Source: Elusimicrobium sp. An273 | GTDB lineage: Bacteria; Elusimicrobiota; Elusimicrobia; Elusimicrobiales; Elusimicrobiaceae | Assembly: GCF_002159705.1 (NCBI RefSeq) | Contig: NZ_NFJD01000004.1 | Location: 204,695 to 268,694 of the forward strand | DNA: 64,000 nt | Direction of reading: 5' to 3' | Shown: piece by piece, positions 33,302 through 41,498 of the stretch | Layout of the letters: each line of letters begins with the position of its first letter | Numbering within the stretch: position 1 is the stretch's first letter | The notes under the pieces: model-generated | What the model saw: the letters and a program-made list of their open reading frames with translations, nothing else | Databases searched by the model: none | What the model was told of the DNA's origin: nothing | Made by a program: the position numbers and the translations under genes

Positions 33302-33895
33302 CTATTGATTGACTTGCTGATAACACAGGTAAGTTCCCACCACTACATCTTGATAGCCCATACTTTGTAAGAATTTCTTCCATTCGGGCCAGTTGGGATT
33401 CGTACATTGCTTTATAACCCCCCCTACTTTTCTGTCTTCCCGCGGGAGCGACAAATAGACTCCAAACCCATGCTCGGCGTATTTCCCCGCAGAAAATACC
33501 ACGCGGATAAACTGTCCCTCCGTCATAAGTGTCATCCCGGGAAAATCATTTTCCGTTGCAACTGTCATTACGCAGTCATTCGCCCAGTGGCCGCCGTCCC
33601 AATATCCCGACTCTTGGGTAATCACTTTAGAAAATGTTTTTTGATAATCTATATCCAGTAAATCCAAACAGCGGGTATAGCGCCCGTTAGCCATATAATA
33701 GGCTTCCTGCGCTTCCAATAAATTCTTGGCCCATACCTGTAAGGGAACGGAACGGCTTTTCCATACAGCTTGTTCATACAGCGGCACCGCAACGGCCGCC
33801 AGAATGCCTATAATTAACACCACTACCAACAGCTCTATAAGCGTAAATCCGACATTTTTCCCTTCAGAGAATAATTTTTGATAATTTTCGTCCAT
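33302..33895 (-). CDS. type IV pilin-like protein
   Basis: A 197-residue prepilin. A 16-residue leader ends NVG|FTLIELL, with Glu at +5 and the helix LVVVLIIGILAAVAVPLYEQ. A Cys-containing globular domain follows (four Cys, possibly two disulfides). AQEAYYMANGRY matches the corresponding stretch of the frameshifted pilin at 4955. The ATG at 33895 is chosen; an in-frame TTG lies 6 bp upstream. There is no Shine-Dalgarno. Isolated from any assembly genes. Confidence 0.88.
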   Translation of the reverse strand: MDENYQKLFSEGKNVGFTLIELLVVVLIIGILAAVAVPLYEQAVWKSRSVPLQVWAKNLLEAQEAYYMANGRYTRCLDLLDIDYQKTFSKVITQESGYWDGGHWANDCVMTVATENDFPGMTLMTEGQFIRVVFSAGKYAEHGFGVYLSLPREDRKVGGVIKQCTNPNWPEWKKFLQSMGYQDVVVGTYLCYQQVNQ

Positions 33896-33901
33896 AGACA
33901 A

Positions 33902-33927
33902 AATTTATCAAAAAAAAAATGAGTCAA
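33902..33927 (-). promoter_or_regulatory. pilin-gene promoter with a T10 tract in its spacer
   Basis: -35 TTGACT (33922-33927) and -10 TAAATT (33902-33907) separated by 14 bp that include ten consecutive T on the minus strand (33910-33919). The -10 ends 6 nt before the ATG. The spacer is 3 bp short of optimal. The rest of the 33896-34202 gap contains only the downstream terminator; no gene is seen there. Confidence 0.4.
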
Positions 33928-34130
33928 GCTCAACAGGAGCTTCATTTCCATTCATGCATGCGCTTCAAATCACATGTTTGATGGACCCAAAATTTTTTCT
34001 GCAAGAAATCACAAACACACACCTCCAAATATATTCCTATGCACAATTAAGGAAATCCCCATGTTGTTGCATGGACTGTCTGCCGTCCTTTTCATACGCC
34101 GTATTTTACGTTTTACATTTGAATTCGGTA

Positions 34131-34159
34131 AAAAACCGCCGGCTGCAAACCGGCGGTTT
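34131..34159 (-). terminator. terminator of the trypsin-like exported protein gene
   Basis: A 10-bp stem AAACCGCCGG / CCGGCGGTTT with a 7-nt loop, then TTT on the minus strand; 44 bp past the stop. Confidence 0.85.
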
Positions 34160-34202
34160 ATAGGAGACCCCCTCGTCCCTGGCTTGAGGAGAGGAAGTTT
34201 TG

Positions 34203-34973
34203 CTATCTGAACGCAAACAGCCCTTTTTGGTGTTGCGTGCGTAAAAGAGTCAGCGGTTTTTCGGAAACGCCGCCCCAAAAAGAAACGGGCAGGCGGGAGG
34301 GAACTTCCCGCACCAAAGCAACCACCTTTCCTTGATAAAAGAAGGGATCGCCCACTTGCAGGGTATTTTTTGTCCCCGTTATTCGGTTCGCCCGCCCCGA
34401 TACTACCCCCCGATTAATAAAAAATTGCAACAATTCATCCAAAACGCTGTTTCCAAAAGCATCCGCCAAACTTTCCCCCGGGGCCACTGTTGCCAGCGGA
34501 ACACCTTTTAACCCTTTTGTTACTTGCGGCGAAACCCAAATTTCCGCCAATTCACCATTCATAGATACCGTCCGCTTGGAACCTAGCCCTTTTTGTCCAT
34601 TGGAAAAAAGAAGCGTAACGGACTTAAGCGTAAATCCCTCCGGCGCTTGCGCACATTGCACAGGCGTCAGCACGCGGCGGCCGCCTTCCACCAAAACCCC
34701 GCGGCAAGAGGTATTTTTTTGTTTCCGTTGAATGAACGTGTCTTTAAACCCCGGGCGGCGGCGGGAAACAAAGTCGCTCAAGTACACCTCTTTTTCCCAG
34801 CGGAAATTTAAATTTACAACGGACGTTTGCATCCGATGCTTCTTTTCGGCTTGAACGGCTGCCCGATCTAGAGCCGGTTTCATCTCTTTTACGGTCTGGG
34901 CCGCCCCCCAGCCGGCAAATCCGGTAAGTACGGCAAAAACAACCACTGCTTTTGTGTAAAAATTACTGTTCAT
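34203..34973 (-). CDS. exported protein resembling a catalytically degenerate trypsin-like protease
   Basis: A 256-residue protein with a signal peptide to about residue 26 (WGAAQ). Three stretches echo the chymotrypsin fold. CRGVLVEGGRRVLTPVQC sits where active enzymes have C-G-x-L-...-VLTAAHC, but His is replaced. A central ELAEIWVS strand follows. GDPFFYQGKVVALV sits where GDSGGPL...GxLVGI is expected, but Ser is replaced. So it looks like an inactive S1 homologue; this is by-eye inference. GGAGGACT precedes the ATG. Confidence 0.7.
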   Translation of the reverse strand: MNSNFYTKAVVVFAVLTGFAGWGAAQTVKEMKPALDRAAVQAEKKHRMQTSVVNLNFRWEKEVYLSDFVSRRRPGFKDTFIQRKQKNTSCRGVLVEGGRRVLTPVQCAQAPEGFTLKSVTLLFSNGQKGLGSKRTVSMNGELAEIWVSPQVTKGLKGVPLATVAPGESLADAFGNSVLDELLQFFINRGVVSGRANRITGTKNTLQVGDPFFYQGKVVALVREVPSRLPVSFWGGVSEKPLTLLRTQHQKGLFAFR

Positions 34974-35000
34974 GGAGTCCTCCCTTGCTTAGGTATATTT

Positions 35001-35029
35001 ATTATACAAAAGTTAGGATAAACTAACAA
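35001..35029 (-). promoter_or_regulatory. promoter of the trypsin-like exported protein gene
   Basis: -35 TTGTTA (35024-35029), 17-bp spacer, -10 TATAAT (35001-35006), leader of about 20 nt with GGAGG. The -35 lies inside the outer arm of the adjacent palindrome. Confidence 0.6.
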
Positions 35030-35109
35030 GTATTTTAATAAAAAAGCAAAATACCGTCGGCATAAATAGTATTTTGCTTTACTTGTTTTATTTTGAAAAA
35101 GTTAGTTTA
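35019..35109. repeat. 91-bp imperfect AT-rich palindrome acting as chrA terminator
   Basis: Outer arms TAAACTAAC (35019-35027) and GTTAGTTTA (35101-35109); inner arms AAAGCAAAATAC (35043-35054) and GTATTTTGCTTT (35069-35080); AACAAGTA-type pairs lie between them. On the minus strand the inner hairpin is followed by TTTTATT, so it can terminate the chrA pair. Confidence 0.7.
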
Positions 35110-35117
35110 TTCTATCT

Positions 35118-35642
35118 TTAATATACTATCCACCCCGCCAGCCCACATACGGCTATCACGCTGATGGGGCCCAGTTTGTATTTCCACACCGCCACAAATG
35201 CCGCCGCAAAGAAAAGAAGACTTTTTACATCCACAAAATTTTCCCGGTTGCACAGCACCAACGCCGCCGCCGCAATCAGCCCTATTACCGCGGGGCGAAG
35301 ACCGCTAAACACCGCCTCTACGGATGCGGCCTTGCGGTATTTTAAAAAGAATTTGCTGACTGCCAGCATCAAAATAAAAGAAGGCAAACACACCGCCAGC
35401 GTGGCCACACACGCCCCCCACACGCCGTCCGCCGCCGTATAGCCCGTATACGTAGCCAGGTTAATGCCTACCGGGCCAGGGGTTACTTGGCTGATGGCTA
35501 CCACGTCGGTAAACTCGGCCGTGGTCAGCCACGCGTGCTTAAAAACTACTTCGTTTTGCATAAACGAAATCATTGCGTATCCGCCGCCAAAATTAAACAG
35601 GCCGATCTTAAAAAACGTAACAAATAATTTCCAGTAGATCAC
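35118..35642 (-). CDS. ChrA-family transporter, half-size subunit B
   Basis: A 174-residue membrane protein with the CHR motif near the N-terminus (FKIGLFNFGGGYAMISFMQ) and SQVTPGPVGINLATYTG. Short-chain ChrA proteins work as pairs of homologous halves. Named for chromate efflux, but the natural substrate of gut members is unclear. Its start overlaps the end of the partner by 4 bp. Confidence 0.9.
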   Translation of the reverse strand: MIYWKLFVTFFKIGLFNFGGGYAMISFMQNEVVFKHAWLTTAEFTDVVAISQVTPGPVGINLATYTGYTAADGVWGACVATLAVCLPSFILMLAVSKFFLKYRKAASVEAVFSGLRPAVIGLIAAAALVLCNRENFVDVKSLLFFAAAFVAVWKYKLGPISVIAVCGLAGWIVY

Positions 35643-36181
35643 GGATGCCTCCGGCTATGCCTTGCATAGAGAAAACCGCCCAACCCCGCCGCCAAAATAA
35701 TATATACCGGCGACACCTTCAGCAGCCACACCAGCCCCGCGCAAACGGCCGGGATCCACACCGTCCTATACGTAATGCCGGCCGCTTTGGATAAATTAAA
35801 CACCGGCACCGCAATCAGCGCCACCACCGCCGGGCGAATGCCCATAAACACCCGCTGCACCACGGGGTTATGTTCATACTCGTTAAAGAACAGGGCAATT
35901 AATAAAATAATCACAAAAGAGGGCAGCGCCGCCCCCAAAGAAGCAATCACGCTGCCCCAAAAATTTTTAATCTTATATCCGGCCAGTATCGCCACGTTGA
36001 TGGCCAAAATGCCCGGCGCCGCCTGCGCCACCGCCACGCAATCCAAGAATTCTTTTCTGTCCAGCCAGGCCTGTTTGTCCACGAGCTCTTTTTCAATAAG
36101 TGGCAGCATGGCGTACCCGCCGCCTAACGTAAACGTGCCGATTTTGGCAAAAATCCAAAACAAAACCAGAAATGCTTTCAT
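35639..36181 (-). CDS. ChrA-family transporter, half-size subunit A
   Basis: A 180-residue membrane protein with FAKIGTFTLGGGYAMLPLIE and AQAAPGILAINVAILAGY, homologous by eye to the second half encoded next to it. The pair would form one antiparallel transporter. AAGGA lies 11 bp before the ATG. Confidence 0.9.
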   Translation of the reverse strand: MKAFLVLFWIFAKIGTFTLGGGYAMLPLIEKELVDKQAWLDRKEFLDCVAVAQAAPGILAINVAILAGYKIKNFWGSVIASLGAALPSFVIILLIALFFNEYEHNPVVQRVFMGIRPAVVALIAVPVFNLSKAAGITYRTVWIPAVCAGLVWLLKVSPVYIILAAGLGGFLYARHSRRHP

Positions 36182-36210
36182 GAAGAGGCCGTTCCTTTGT
36201 GCTAAGCAGT

Positions 36211-36239
36211 TAAAAACCCGCGGGCAAGCGGGTTTTTAA
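36211..36239 (-). terminator. terminator after the amidase gene
   Basis: Stem AAAAACCCGC / GCGGGTTTTT with a 6-nt loop, directly after the amidase stop at 36242. Confidence 0.88.
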
Positions 36240-36241
36240 GT

Positions 36242-37918
36242 TTAATCAATCCAACCTTCTTTCTTGGCATAATTGACAATGCCGGTGTAAATGCCTTTTG
36301 CCGTGCGGTCGCGCACGGTGCCGTTGGCCAGGCGGCCGCGGTCTTTGCTGCTGCTGATGTAGCCCATTTCCACCAAAATGGCCGGACTGTTGACGCCCTT
36401 TAATACGTAGAAATTGGCTTGCCGCACGCTGTTGTTTTGGTTTACGGCAATCCCGATGCCCGGCTGTTTATACACCGCATTGCGCACATAGCCGGCCAGT
36501 TTGGAACTTTCGTTAATGTACTCGTTCTTCGCCATGGACTGCAGCAGCGCGTCTACAAAGTTGTAGTGCACCTCTTCGTATTGCATGGCTTCGTTTTCCA
36601 AGGCGGCAACTTCGGCAGCTTCCTTGTCGGTGGCTTTTTCCGAGCGGAAATAGACTTGAAAGCCGTTTGCACTGCGGTTTTTGGACGCGTTGGTGTGGAT
36701 GGACACAAACAAATCGGCTTTAAACTGGTTGGCTTTTTTGGAGCGTTCAGACAGGGCGATAAACGTGTCGTTGTCGCGTGTCATTTGCACTTCAAACCCG
36801 CCTTTTTTAAGCAGGCGCGCAAGCTCCTTGGCTACGTCCAAATTCCAGTCTTTCTCGCGGTAGCGCCCGCGCACGGCACCCGGGTCTTTCCCGCCGTGGC
36901 CGGGGTCTACCATAATGCGCATTTTTTTATGGGCCGTACGAATGGCCAACGGGTTCGGCTCCGCTTTAATAACCGGCGCCGGTTTGGACGCCGCGGGTTT
37001 TTCCGCCTTCATAACGGGCTGAACCGCGGGGGCCGCTTTCATTTCAATAAAACCGTCATCTTCCATTAAAACGGAAGGCTTTTCGTTGGCAAGAGAAGGC
37101 CCTTTAAGGGCAGGTTTTGCGTCCGGCTGAGAAGTGGGCGCTTCGGCCTTTTGCGCGGCGGGCGCCGCCGCCAATACGGGCGCCGCTTTTTGCGCCCCGG
37201 CACGAAATACCAGTTTTCCATCCGTTTCGGTAAAGCTCCAGTCTTTGGCGTTTTTGCCCAAAATCACTTTCAAAACGGCTTCCCCGTTGCGCCCTTGCCG
37301 TACGTCCATAGACGCGATGAAATCCGTCCGCGTGCGCGAGTGCAAATCCCGCTTGAGCGTCACGTTGGGAAACGTAACCGTTACCGTATGTTTGTTAAGT
37401 TGTTTTGTTTCGTACGCGATTTTTTTTCGGGCGTCAAACACCAGCAAAGTGTCCGTTTTGTTTTTTTGCTCGCCGGAAAATTCCAAATTAAAACGCCGCT
37501 CTACGTAGAAAGCTCCGTCTTGAAAAGAGACATATTTGTCCACCGCTTCCTGAAACTGCGGCAGGAGAAAAAATTCCGCCGGCACCATCATTTTACTGCC
37601 CTGAATCAATACCGGGGCGGAAAGCGTGTGCGGCTGGGCGTTGATGATAATTTCCGCCAGCGGCGCCGTTAAAATGGCATAAAAGCCTTTGGTGGAAATT
37701 TTGGCTTGCTTGGATTGTGCAAACAGTTCAATGCCGGTGCCAAATTTGCGGGCCGTTTTCTGTACGTCCACATAGGTTACGCCGTTGGATTCCAGCGCCG
37801 ATACGGAGCCTTTATCCCGCCCGGAAACGATAAAATCCACTTTTTCCAAGGCGTGCCCCGCCCCGGAAACGAACAAGCACAACAGCCCCGACAATAAAAA
37901 TTTACACAGACGTTTCAT
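36242..37918 (-). CDS. N-acetylmuramoyl-L-alanine amidase
   Basis: A 558-residue exported cell-wall hydrolase. A signal peptide (about 1-23) is followed by a region like a copper-amine-oxidase-N or AMIN-type domain (NGVTYVDVQKTARKFG, then a beta-rich AMIN-like stretch to about 245). A Pro/Ala/Lys linker (about 250-330) precedes the amidase-3 domain. Zinc ligands are visible: DPGHGGKDPGA (His), EKDWNLDVA (Glu), VSIHTNAS (His) and ILVEMGYISS (catalytic Glu). It cleaves the peptide from the glycan during cell separation. It sits downstream of rng. Confidence 0.93.
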   Translation of the reverse strand: MKRLCKFLLSGLLCLFVSGAGHALEKVDFIVSGRDKGSVSALESNGVTYVDVQKTARKFGTGIELFAQSKQAKISTKGFYAILTAPLAEIIINAQPHTLSAPVLIQGSKMMVPAEFFLLPQFQEAVDKYVSFQDGAFYVERRFNLEFSGEQKNKTDTLLVFDARKKIAYETKQLNKHTVTVTFPNVTLKRDLHSRTRTDFIASMDVRQGRNGEAVLKVILGKNAKDWSFTETDGKLVFRAGAQKAAPVLAAAPAAQKAEAPTSQPDAKPALKGPSLANEKPSVLMEDDGFIEMKAAPAVQPVMKAEKPAASKPAPVIKAEPNPLAIRTAHKKMRIMVDPGHGGKDPGAVRGRYREKDWNLDVAKELARLLKKGGFEVQMTRDNDTFIALSERSKKANQFKADLFVSIHTNASKNRSANGFQVYFRSEKATDKEAAEVAALENEAMQYEEVHYNFVDALLQSMAKNEYINESSKLAGYVRNAVYKQPGIGIAVNQNNSVRQANFYVLKGVNSPAILVEMGYISSSKDRGRLANGTVRDRTAKGIYTGIVNYAKKEGWID

Positions 37919-37930
37919 AGTAAGCAAGAA

Positions 37931-37955
37931 ACGTCCGGCCCTAGCGGCCGGACGT
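37931..37955 (-). other. stem-loop between rng and the amidase gene
   Basis: A perfect 10-bp stem ACGTCCGGCC / GGCCGGACGT with a 5-nt loop, 12 bp before the amidase start. It lacks a U-tract. Being next to an RNase G gene, it could be a processing or stability element. Confidence 0.5.
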
Positions 37956-37962
37956 ATATCGG

Positions 37963-39417
37963 TTATTCCAAGACGATTTTGTAGTCTTCCCACGCAAGCT
38001 GCGGATCCGCCTGGATTTTAAGCGTGCGGTGGATGTTTTGTTCAATGTCTTCCTGGCGCGCCTTAATAGCCTCTGCCAGCACCGGATGGAGCACCACCCG
38101 CAGATTGCCGCCGGGGCGGCCGCTGGTCAGGTCGTAAATTTCGCGCTGAATTTTGATGCGCATGCTCTCGGCCGAGAGAACACGCCCCGAACCGTGGCAC
38201 TGCGGGCATTCTTCGCTGATAAAGCTGCCTGTGCTGGCGCGTTTTCGTTCGCGGGTCATTTCCACCAAACCCAAGCGCGTAATGGGCAGAATGCGGATTT
38301 TGGCGCGGTCGCCGTGGACGGCCTGCGCCAGCGCTTCCACCACGCGGTGGCGGCTGGAGGCTTTGCGCATATCAATAAAGTCAATCACGATAATCCCCCC
38401 GATGTTGCGCAGGCGCAGCTGGTGGGCGATTTCGTTGGCGGCCTCAATGTTGGTTTGGGTAACGGTTTCTTCCTGCGACTTGTTGCCGGTAAATTTGCCG
38501 GTGTTTACGTCAATAGCGCAGAGGGATTCGGCCTCTTGGATAATGATGCTGCCGCCGTTTGGCAAGGGCAGTTTGGTTTTGCGCAGGTTGTCGATTTCCG
38601 TTTCAATGTCGTACGCTTCAAAAATAGGGGTTTTGCCTTTGTAGAGTTTTACGCGGTCGGCCAGATCGGGCGAGTTTTTCTCCACAAAATCCAAGACGCG
38701 TTCATAGTCTTTTTTGCTGTCCAGCAAATACACCTTGGCATTTTCGGACAGCACGTCCCGCGCTACCTGCAGCACGGCGTCCATATCTTCGTGCAGCAGT
38801 TTGGGGCCGCGGGCCGCTTCAAATTTTTTCACGATGGACTGCCACTGCCGGTACAGGTATTTCACTTCCCGTTCCAGTTCTTCTTTGGTGGCTTCCTCGG
38901 CTTCCGTGCGCACGATGCAGCCCATGCCGTCCAAGTGTTTGGCGGCCAGTTCCTGCATAATTTCGTTTAATTTATGGCGCGCTTCGGAGTCTTCAATGTT
39001 TTTGGATACGCCCACAAAGCTTTGGTGCGGCGTCAGTACCAAATAGCGCCCGGGAAGGGTAACGTCCATCGTTACTTTCATGCCTTTGGTGCTGATGGCG
39101 TCTTTGACGACTTGCACCATCACTTCCTGTCCTTTGTGGAGCACTTTGTCGATATTTTTTTTGTCGCCGCCCAACACATCGGAAATATACAGGTAGGCGT
39201 TTTTCTCATACCCGATGTTTAAAAATGCACTGGAAATGCCGGGCAGTACGTTTTCCACCACGCCTTTATAGATGTTGCCTACGATATTGAGTGCGCCGCG
39301 GCGCTCCCAAATCAGTTCGTTGACGCGTTCATCTTCCAAAATCGCGATGCGCGTTTCTTCAAAAGACGTATTCACCAATACTTCTACGGTGGGCTGTCCT
39401 TCCAAATTTTTACTCAT
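37963..39417 (-). CDS. rng: ribonuclease G (RNase E/G family)
   Basis: A 484-residue endoribonuclease. The N-terminus carries an S1 domain (NIYKGVVENVLPGISSAFLNIG). The DNase-I-like core has the two metal-binding Asp motifs AIDVNTGKFTG and IVIDFIDMR. The zinc-link region CPQCHGSGRV and a small-domain C-terminus follow. It matures 16S rRNA and tRNA ends and degrades mRNA. Short form without the RNase E scaffold tail. It lies after rodA and a DUF2344 gene, a common arrangement. Confidence 0.95.
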   Translation of the reverse strand: MSKNLEGQPTVEVLVNTSFEETRIAILEDERVNELIWERRGALNIVGNIYKGVVENVLPGISSAFLNIGYEKNAYLYISDVLGGDKKNIDKVLHKGQEVMVQVVKDAISTKGMKVTMDVTLPGRYLVLTPHQSFVGVSKNIEDSEARHKLNEIMQELAAKHLDGMGCIVRTEAEEATKEELEREVKYLYRQWQSIVKKFEAARGPKLLHEDMDAVLQVARDVLSENAKVYLLDSKKDYERVLDFVEKNSPDLADRVKLYKGKTPIFEAYDIETEIDNLRKTKLPLPNGGSIIIQEAESLCAIDVNTGKFTGNKSQEETVTQTNIEAANEIAHQLRLRNIGGIIVIDFIDMRKASSRHRVVEALAQAVHGDRAKIRILPITRLGLVEMTRERKRASTGSFISEECPQCHGSGRVLSAESMRIKIQREIYDLTSGRPGGNLRVVLHPVLAEAIKARQEDIEQNIHRTLKIQADPQLAWEDYKIVLE

Positions 39418-39454
39418 AATTCAAATCCTCTCTGTTCCCCAAATGTGGGGCGTG

Positions 39455-40150
39455 TTAAATCAAATGAAGCGCTCCCTGGCTGTCCTGCCAGAAGAGTCCT
39501 TCCCTTATAAACGATAAACCTTCTACCGTAAACAGCTCGTCCTGCAGCGGCACATTCAGCCCCAGCCACGCGGCTACCGCCGTTTGCGGTTTGATCCATT
39601 TCCCTTCCACGCACGTCAGCGTCATGCGCAACACACGCGGCGAAAGGAGCTCGGCCCCCGCCACGTACGCTTTTACATCCTGTGTAAGGCTCAGGCCGTT
39701 TTCTGCCCGGCGCACCAAATCAATGCGGGGGGCATTAAAAAATTCTTCCGGCGTTTTTTCCGGGCCGTACAATTCAAAATTTCCTTCCACCCGGTAACGG
39801 GCCGCAGCCGCCAGATGCTGCACCGAAGGCAAGGCATACGGAACCCGATCCACGCCAAGCAGTGCCACTCCCTGCGGCAATACCCGCTGCAGCGCTTGGC
39901 GCACGTGTTCGGCCGAAACAGGCTGCGTCAGGTAAATATCCAAATACTCCCGTTCCGCACGCTGGCCAAAAGCCGGTGCCGGGCCGTACGCCAGGCGGGG
40001 CCAGTTTTTATTAATCTTGGCCGGCTCAAACGCAAGCCCGCTCGCCAGCACCATATTCCTTAGCGCGTTAAAAAGGTTCGTGTGCCCCGTGCCTTTTTCA
40101 GGCCCGCTTAGCACTATACGCATTTTATAAATTTTTGGCGTATTTATCAT
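39455..40150 (-). CDS. DUF2344 (TIGR03936) protein
   Basis: A 231-residue protein beginning near MRIVLSGPEKGTG and ending in a conserved-looking C-terminal region. It matches the DUF2344 family usually encoded between a B12-binding radical SAM protein and RNase G; here the radical SAM partner is missing and rodA is the upstream gene. Two starts are possible, 40150 (4 bp after the rodA stop) and 40123 (MRIVL); neither has a good Shine-Dalgarno. The function is unknown, thought to be RNA-related. Confidence 0.75.
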   Translation of the reverse strand: MINTPKIYKMRIVLSGPEKGTGHTNLFNALRNMVLASGLAFEPAKINKNWPRLAYGPAPAFGQRAEREYLDIYLTQPVSAEHVRQALQRVLPQGVALLGVDRVPYALPSVQHLAAAARYRVEGNFELYGPEKTPEEFFNAPRIDLVRRAENGLSLTQDVKAYVAGAELLSPRVLRMTLTCVEGKWIKPQTAVAAWLGLNVPLQDELFTVEGLSFIREGLFWQDSQGALHLI

Positions 40151-40154
40151 CTTT

Positions 40155-41498
40155 TTATGCCCGTATGCGGCGCGCATATACGGACTGCACCACCCCCAGC
40201 GCCCACAAACTGGCCACCAGGTTGGAACCTCCGTACGAAATAAACGGCAGGGGAATCCCCGCCACCGGCACAATGCCAATCAGCATGCCGAAATTGACTA
40301 GCATATACGTAAAAAACATGCCGAAAATGCCCGCACACACCAGATAGCCGTATCGGTCGCTGGCGCTGTAGGCCACCACAATCGTCCGCCACAAAATTAG
40401 CAGATAAAGCCCCAGCACCATCAGCGTGCCCCACAGGCCCAGTTCTTCGCCGACTACGGCCAAAATAAAATCGGTATGTTTTTCCGGCACGAACCCCAAG
40501 CGCGACTGCGTGCCCGAAAAAAGCCCCGTGCCCAAAATGCCACCCGCTCCCATGGCGATTTGTGCCTGCAGCACGTTGTATCCCGCGCCTTGCGGGTCGG
40601 AACGGGGGGCTAAAAACGTTTCCACGCGTTTGCGCTGGTGGGGTTTCATTTGATGGTCTACCACAATTCCGCCAAACAGCCCCGCCAACACCACCAGCGT
40701 AGCCACCACAAAATAAAACGACGGCAAAAAGATGCGAAGCTGTTTAAAAAACCACCACGCCCCGTAGCCGCCCAACATCACCAACACCGAAAATCCCGCC
40801 ATATACCACGGGCTGTGCGCCAGCTGATAAAAAGCGTTTACAATCCAATAATCCAACAGCTCCGGATGCAGGTAAATATACGTCCACCCCACGGTAAAAA
40901 CGCCCACCACGCCGACAAACAAACCGATAAGCCCCAAATAAAATACGTTTACTCCCGTGCAAAACAGCAGCACCAACAGCGCCGGCAGCGTAACCACAAC
41001 CGAAGAAAAATCCGGCTGCATCATAATCAGCCCGAAAATAGGCAGCAACAGCAGCCCCAGCCCAAACAGGCTGGACACGTCCCGAATCCGCTGGCCGCGG
41101 CGGTCTAAGTATGCCGCCGCCACCAAAATGGTGCACACGCGGCAAATTTCGGAAGGCTGCATGGAAAAGAACGGAAACACAAACCACGAGCGCGACCCGC
41201 GCTGATAGGAACCAAACAAAAGAACGCCTATCAACAGCGCCAAAATAAACCCATACAGGTACTTCCACTGTTCGTCAAAAATCTGATAGTTAAAACTCCA
41301 CCCCACAAAAAAGGCCAGCGCCCCTATCGGAAGCGCGACCAGGTGCGTCCGCACCACGGGGTTGGAAAAAGACAAGCTGTTAACCGCCGACATAATACAC
41401 AGCGCCCCCAACACCACCAGTGCAATCATCGCGCCAAACAAAATATAATCCAACCGGCTGCGGCCGGAGCGCAAAGTAAAATTTCTAAATGCTGCCAT
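40155..41498 (-). CDS. rodA: rod shape-determining glycosyltransferase RodA
   Basis: A 447-residue SEDS-family integral membrane protein with about ten helices. It has the QPSEI motif, the catalytic-loop Asp region FLAPRSDPQGAGYNVLQAQIA with GGILGTGLFSGTQSRLGFVPEKHTDFI, and the C-terminal GIPLPFISYGGS. It polymerises lipid II glycan strands for side-wall growth with PBP2. It overlaps mrdA by 14 bp. The N-terminal loop is longer than in E. coli RodA. Confidence 0.95.
   Translation of the reverse strand: MAAFRNFTLRSGRSRLDYILFGAMIALVVLGALCIMSAVNSLSFSNPVVRTHLVALPIGALAFFVGWSFNYQIFDEQWKYLYGFILALLIGVLLFGSYQRGSRSWFVFPFFSMQPSEICRVCTILVAAAYLDRRGQRIRDVSSLFGLGLLLLPIFGLIMMQPDFSSVVVTLPALLVLLFCTGVNVFYLGLIGLFVGVVGVFTVGWTYIYLHPELLDYWIVNAFYQLAHSPWYMAGFSVLVMLGGYGAWWFFKQLRIFLPSFYFVVATLVVLAGLFGGIVVDHQMKPHQRKRVETFLAPRSDPQGAGYNVLQAQIAMGAGGILGTGLFSGTQSRLGFVPEKHTDFILAVVGEELGLWGTLMVLGLYLLILWRTIVVAYSASDRYGYLVCAGIFGMFFTYMLVNFGMLIGIVPVAGIPLPFISYGGSNLVASLWALGVVQSVYARRIRA

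Noticed and set aside
33954..34163. Small plus-strand gene in the 33.9-34.2 kb gap
   Set aside because: No ribosome binding site, runs into the terminator hairpin, composition is not protein-like.
35019..35109. Ends of an insertion sequence
   Set aside because: No transposase or target duplication is visible; kept only as a palindrome.
35118..36181. ChrA gene split by frameshift
   Set aside because: Each half has its own CHR motif and start, with a 4-bp ATGA overlap; paired short-chain ChrA genes are a known form.
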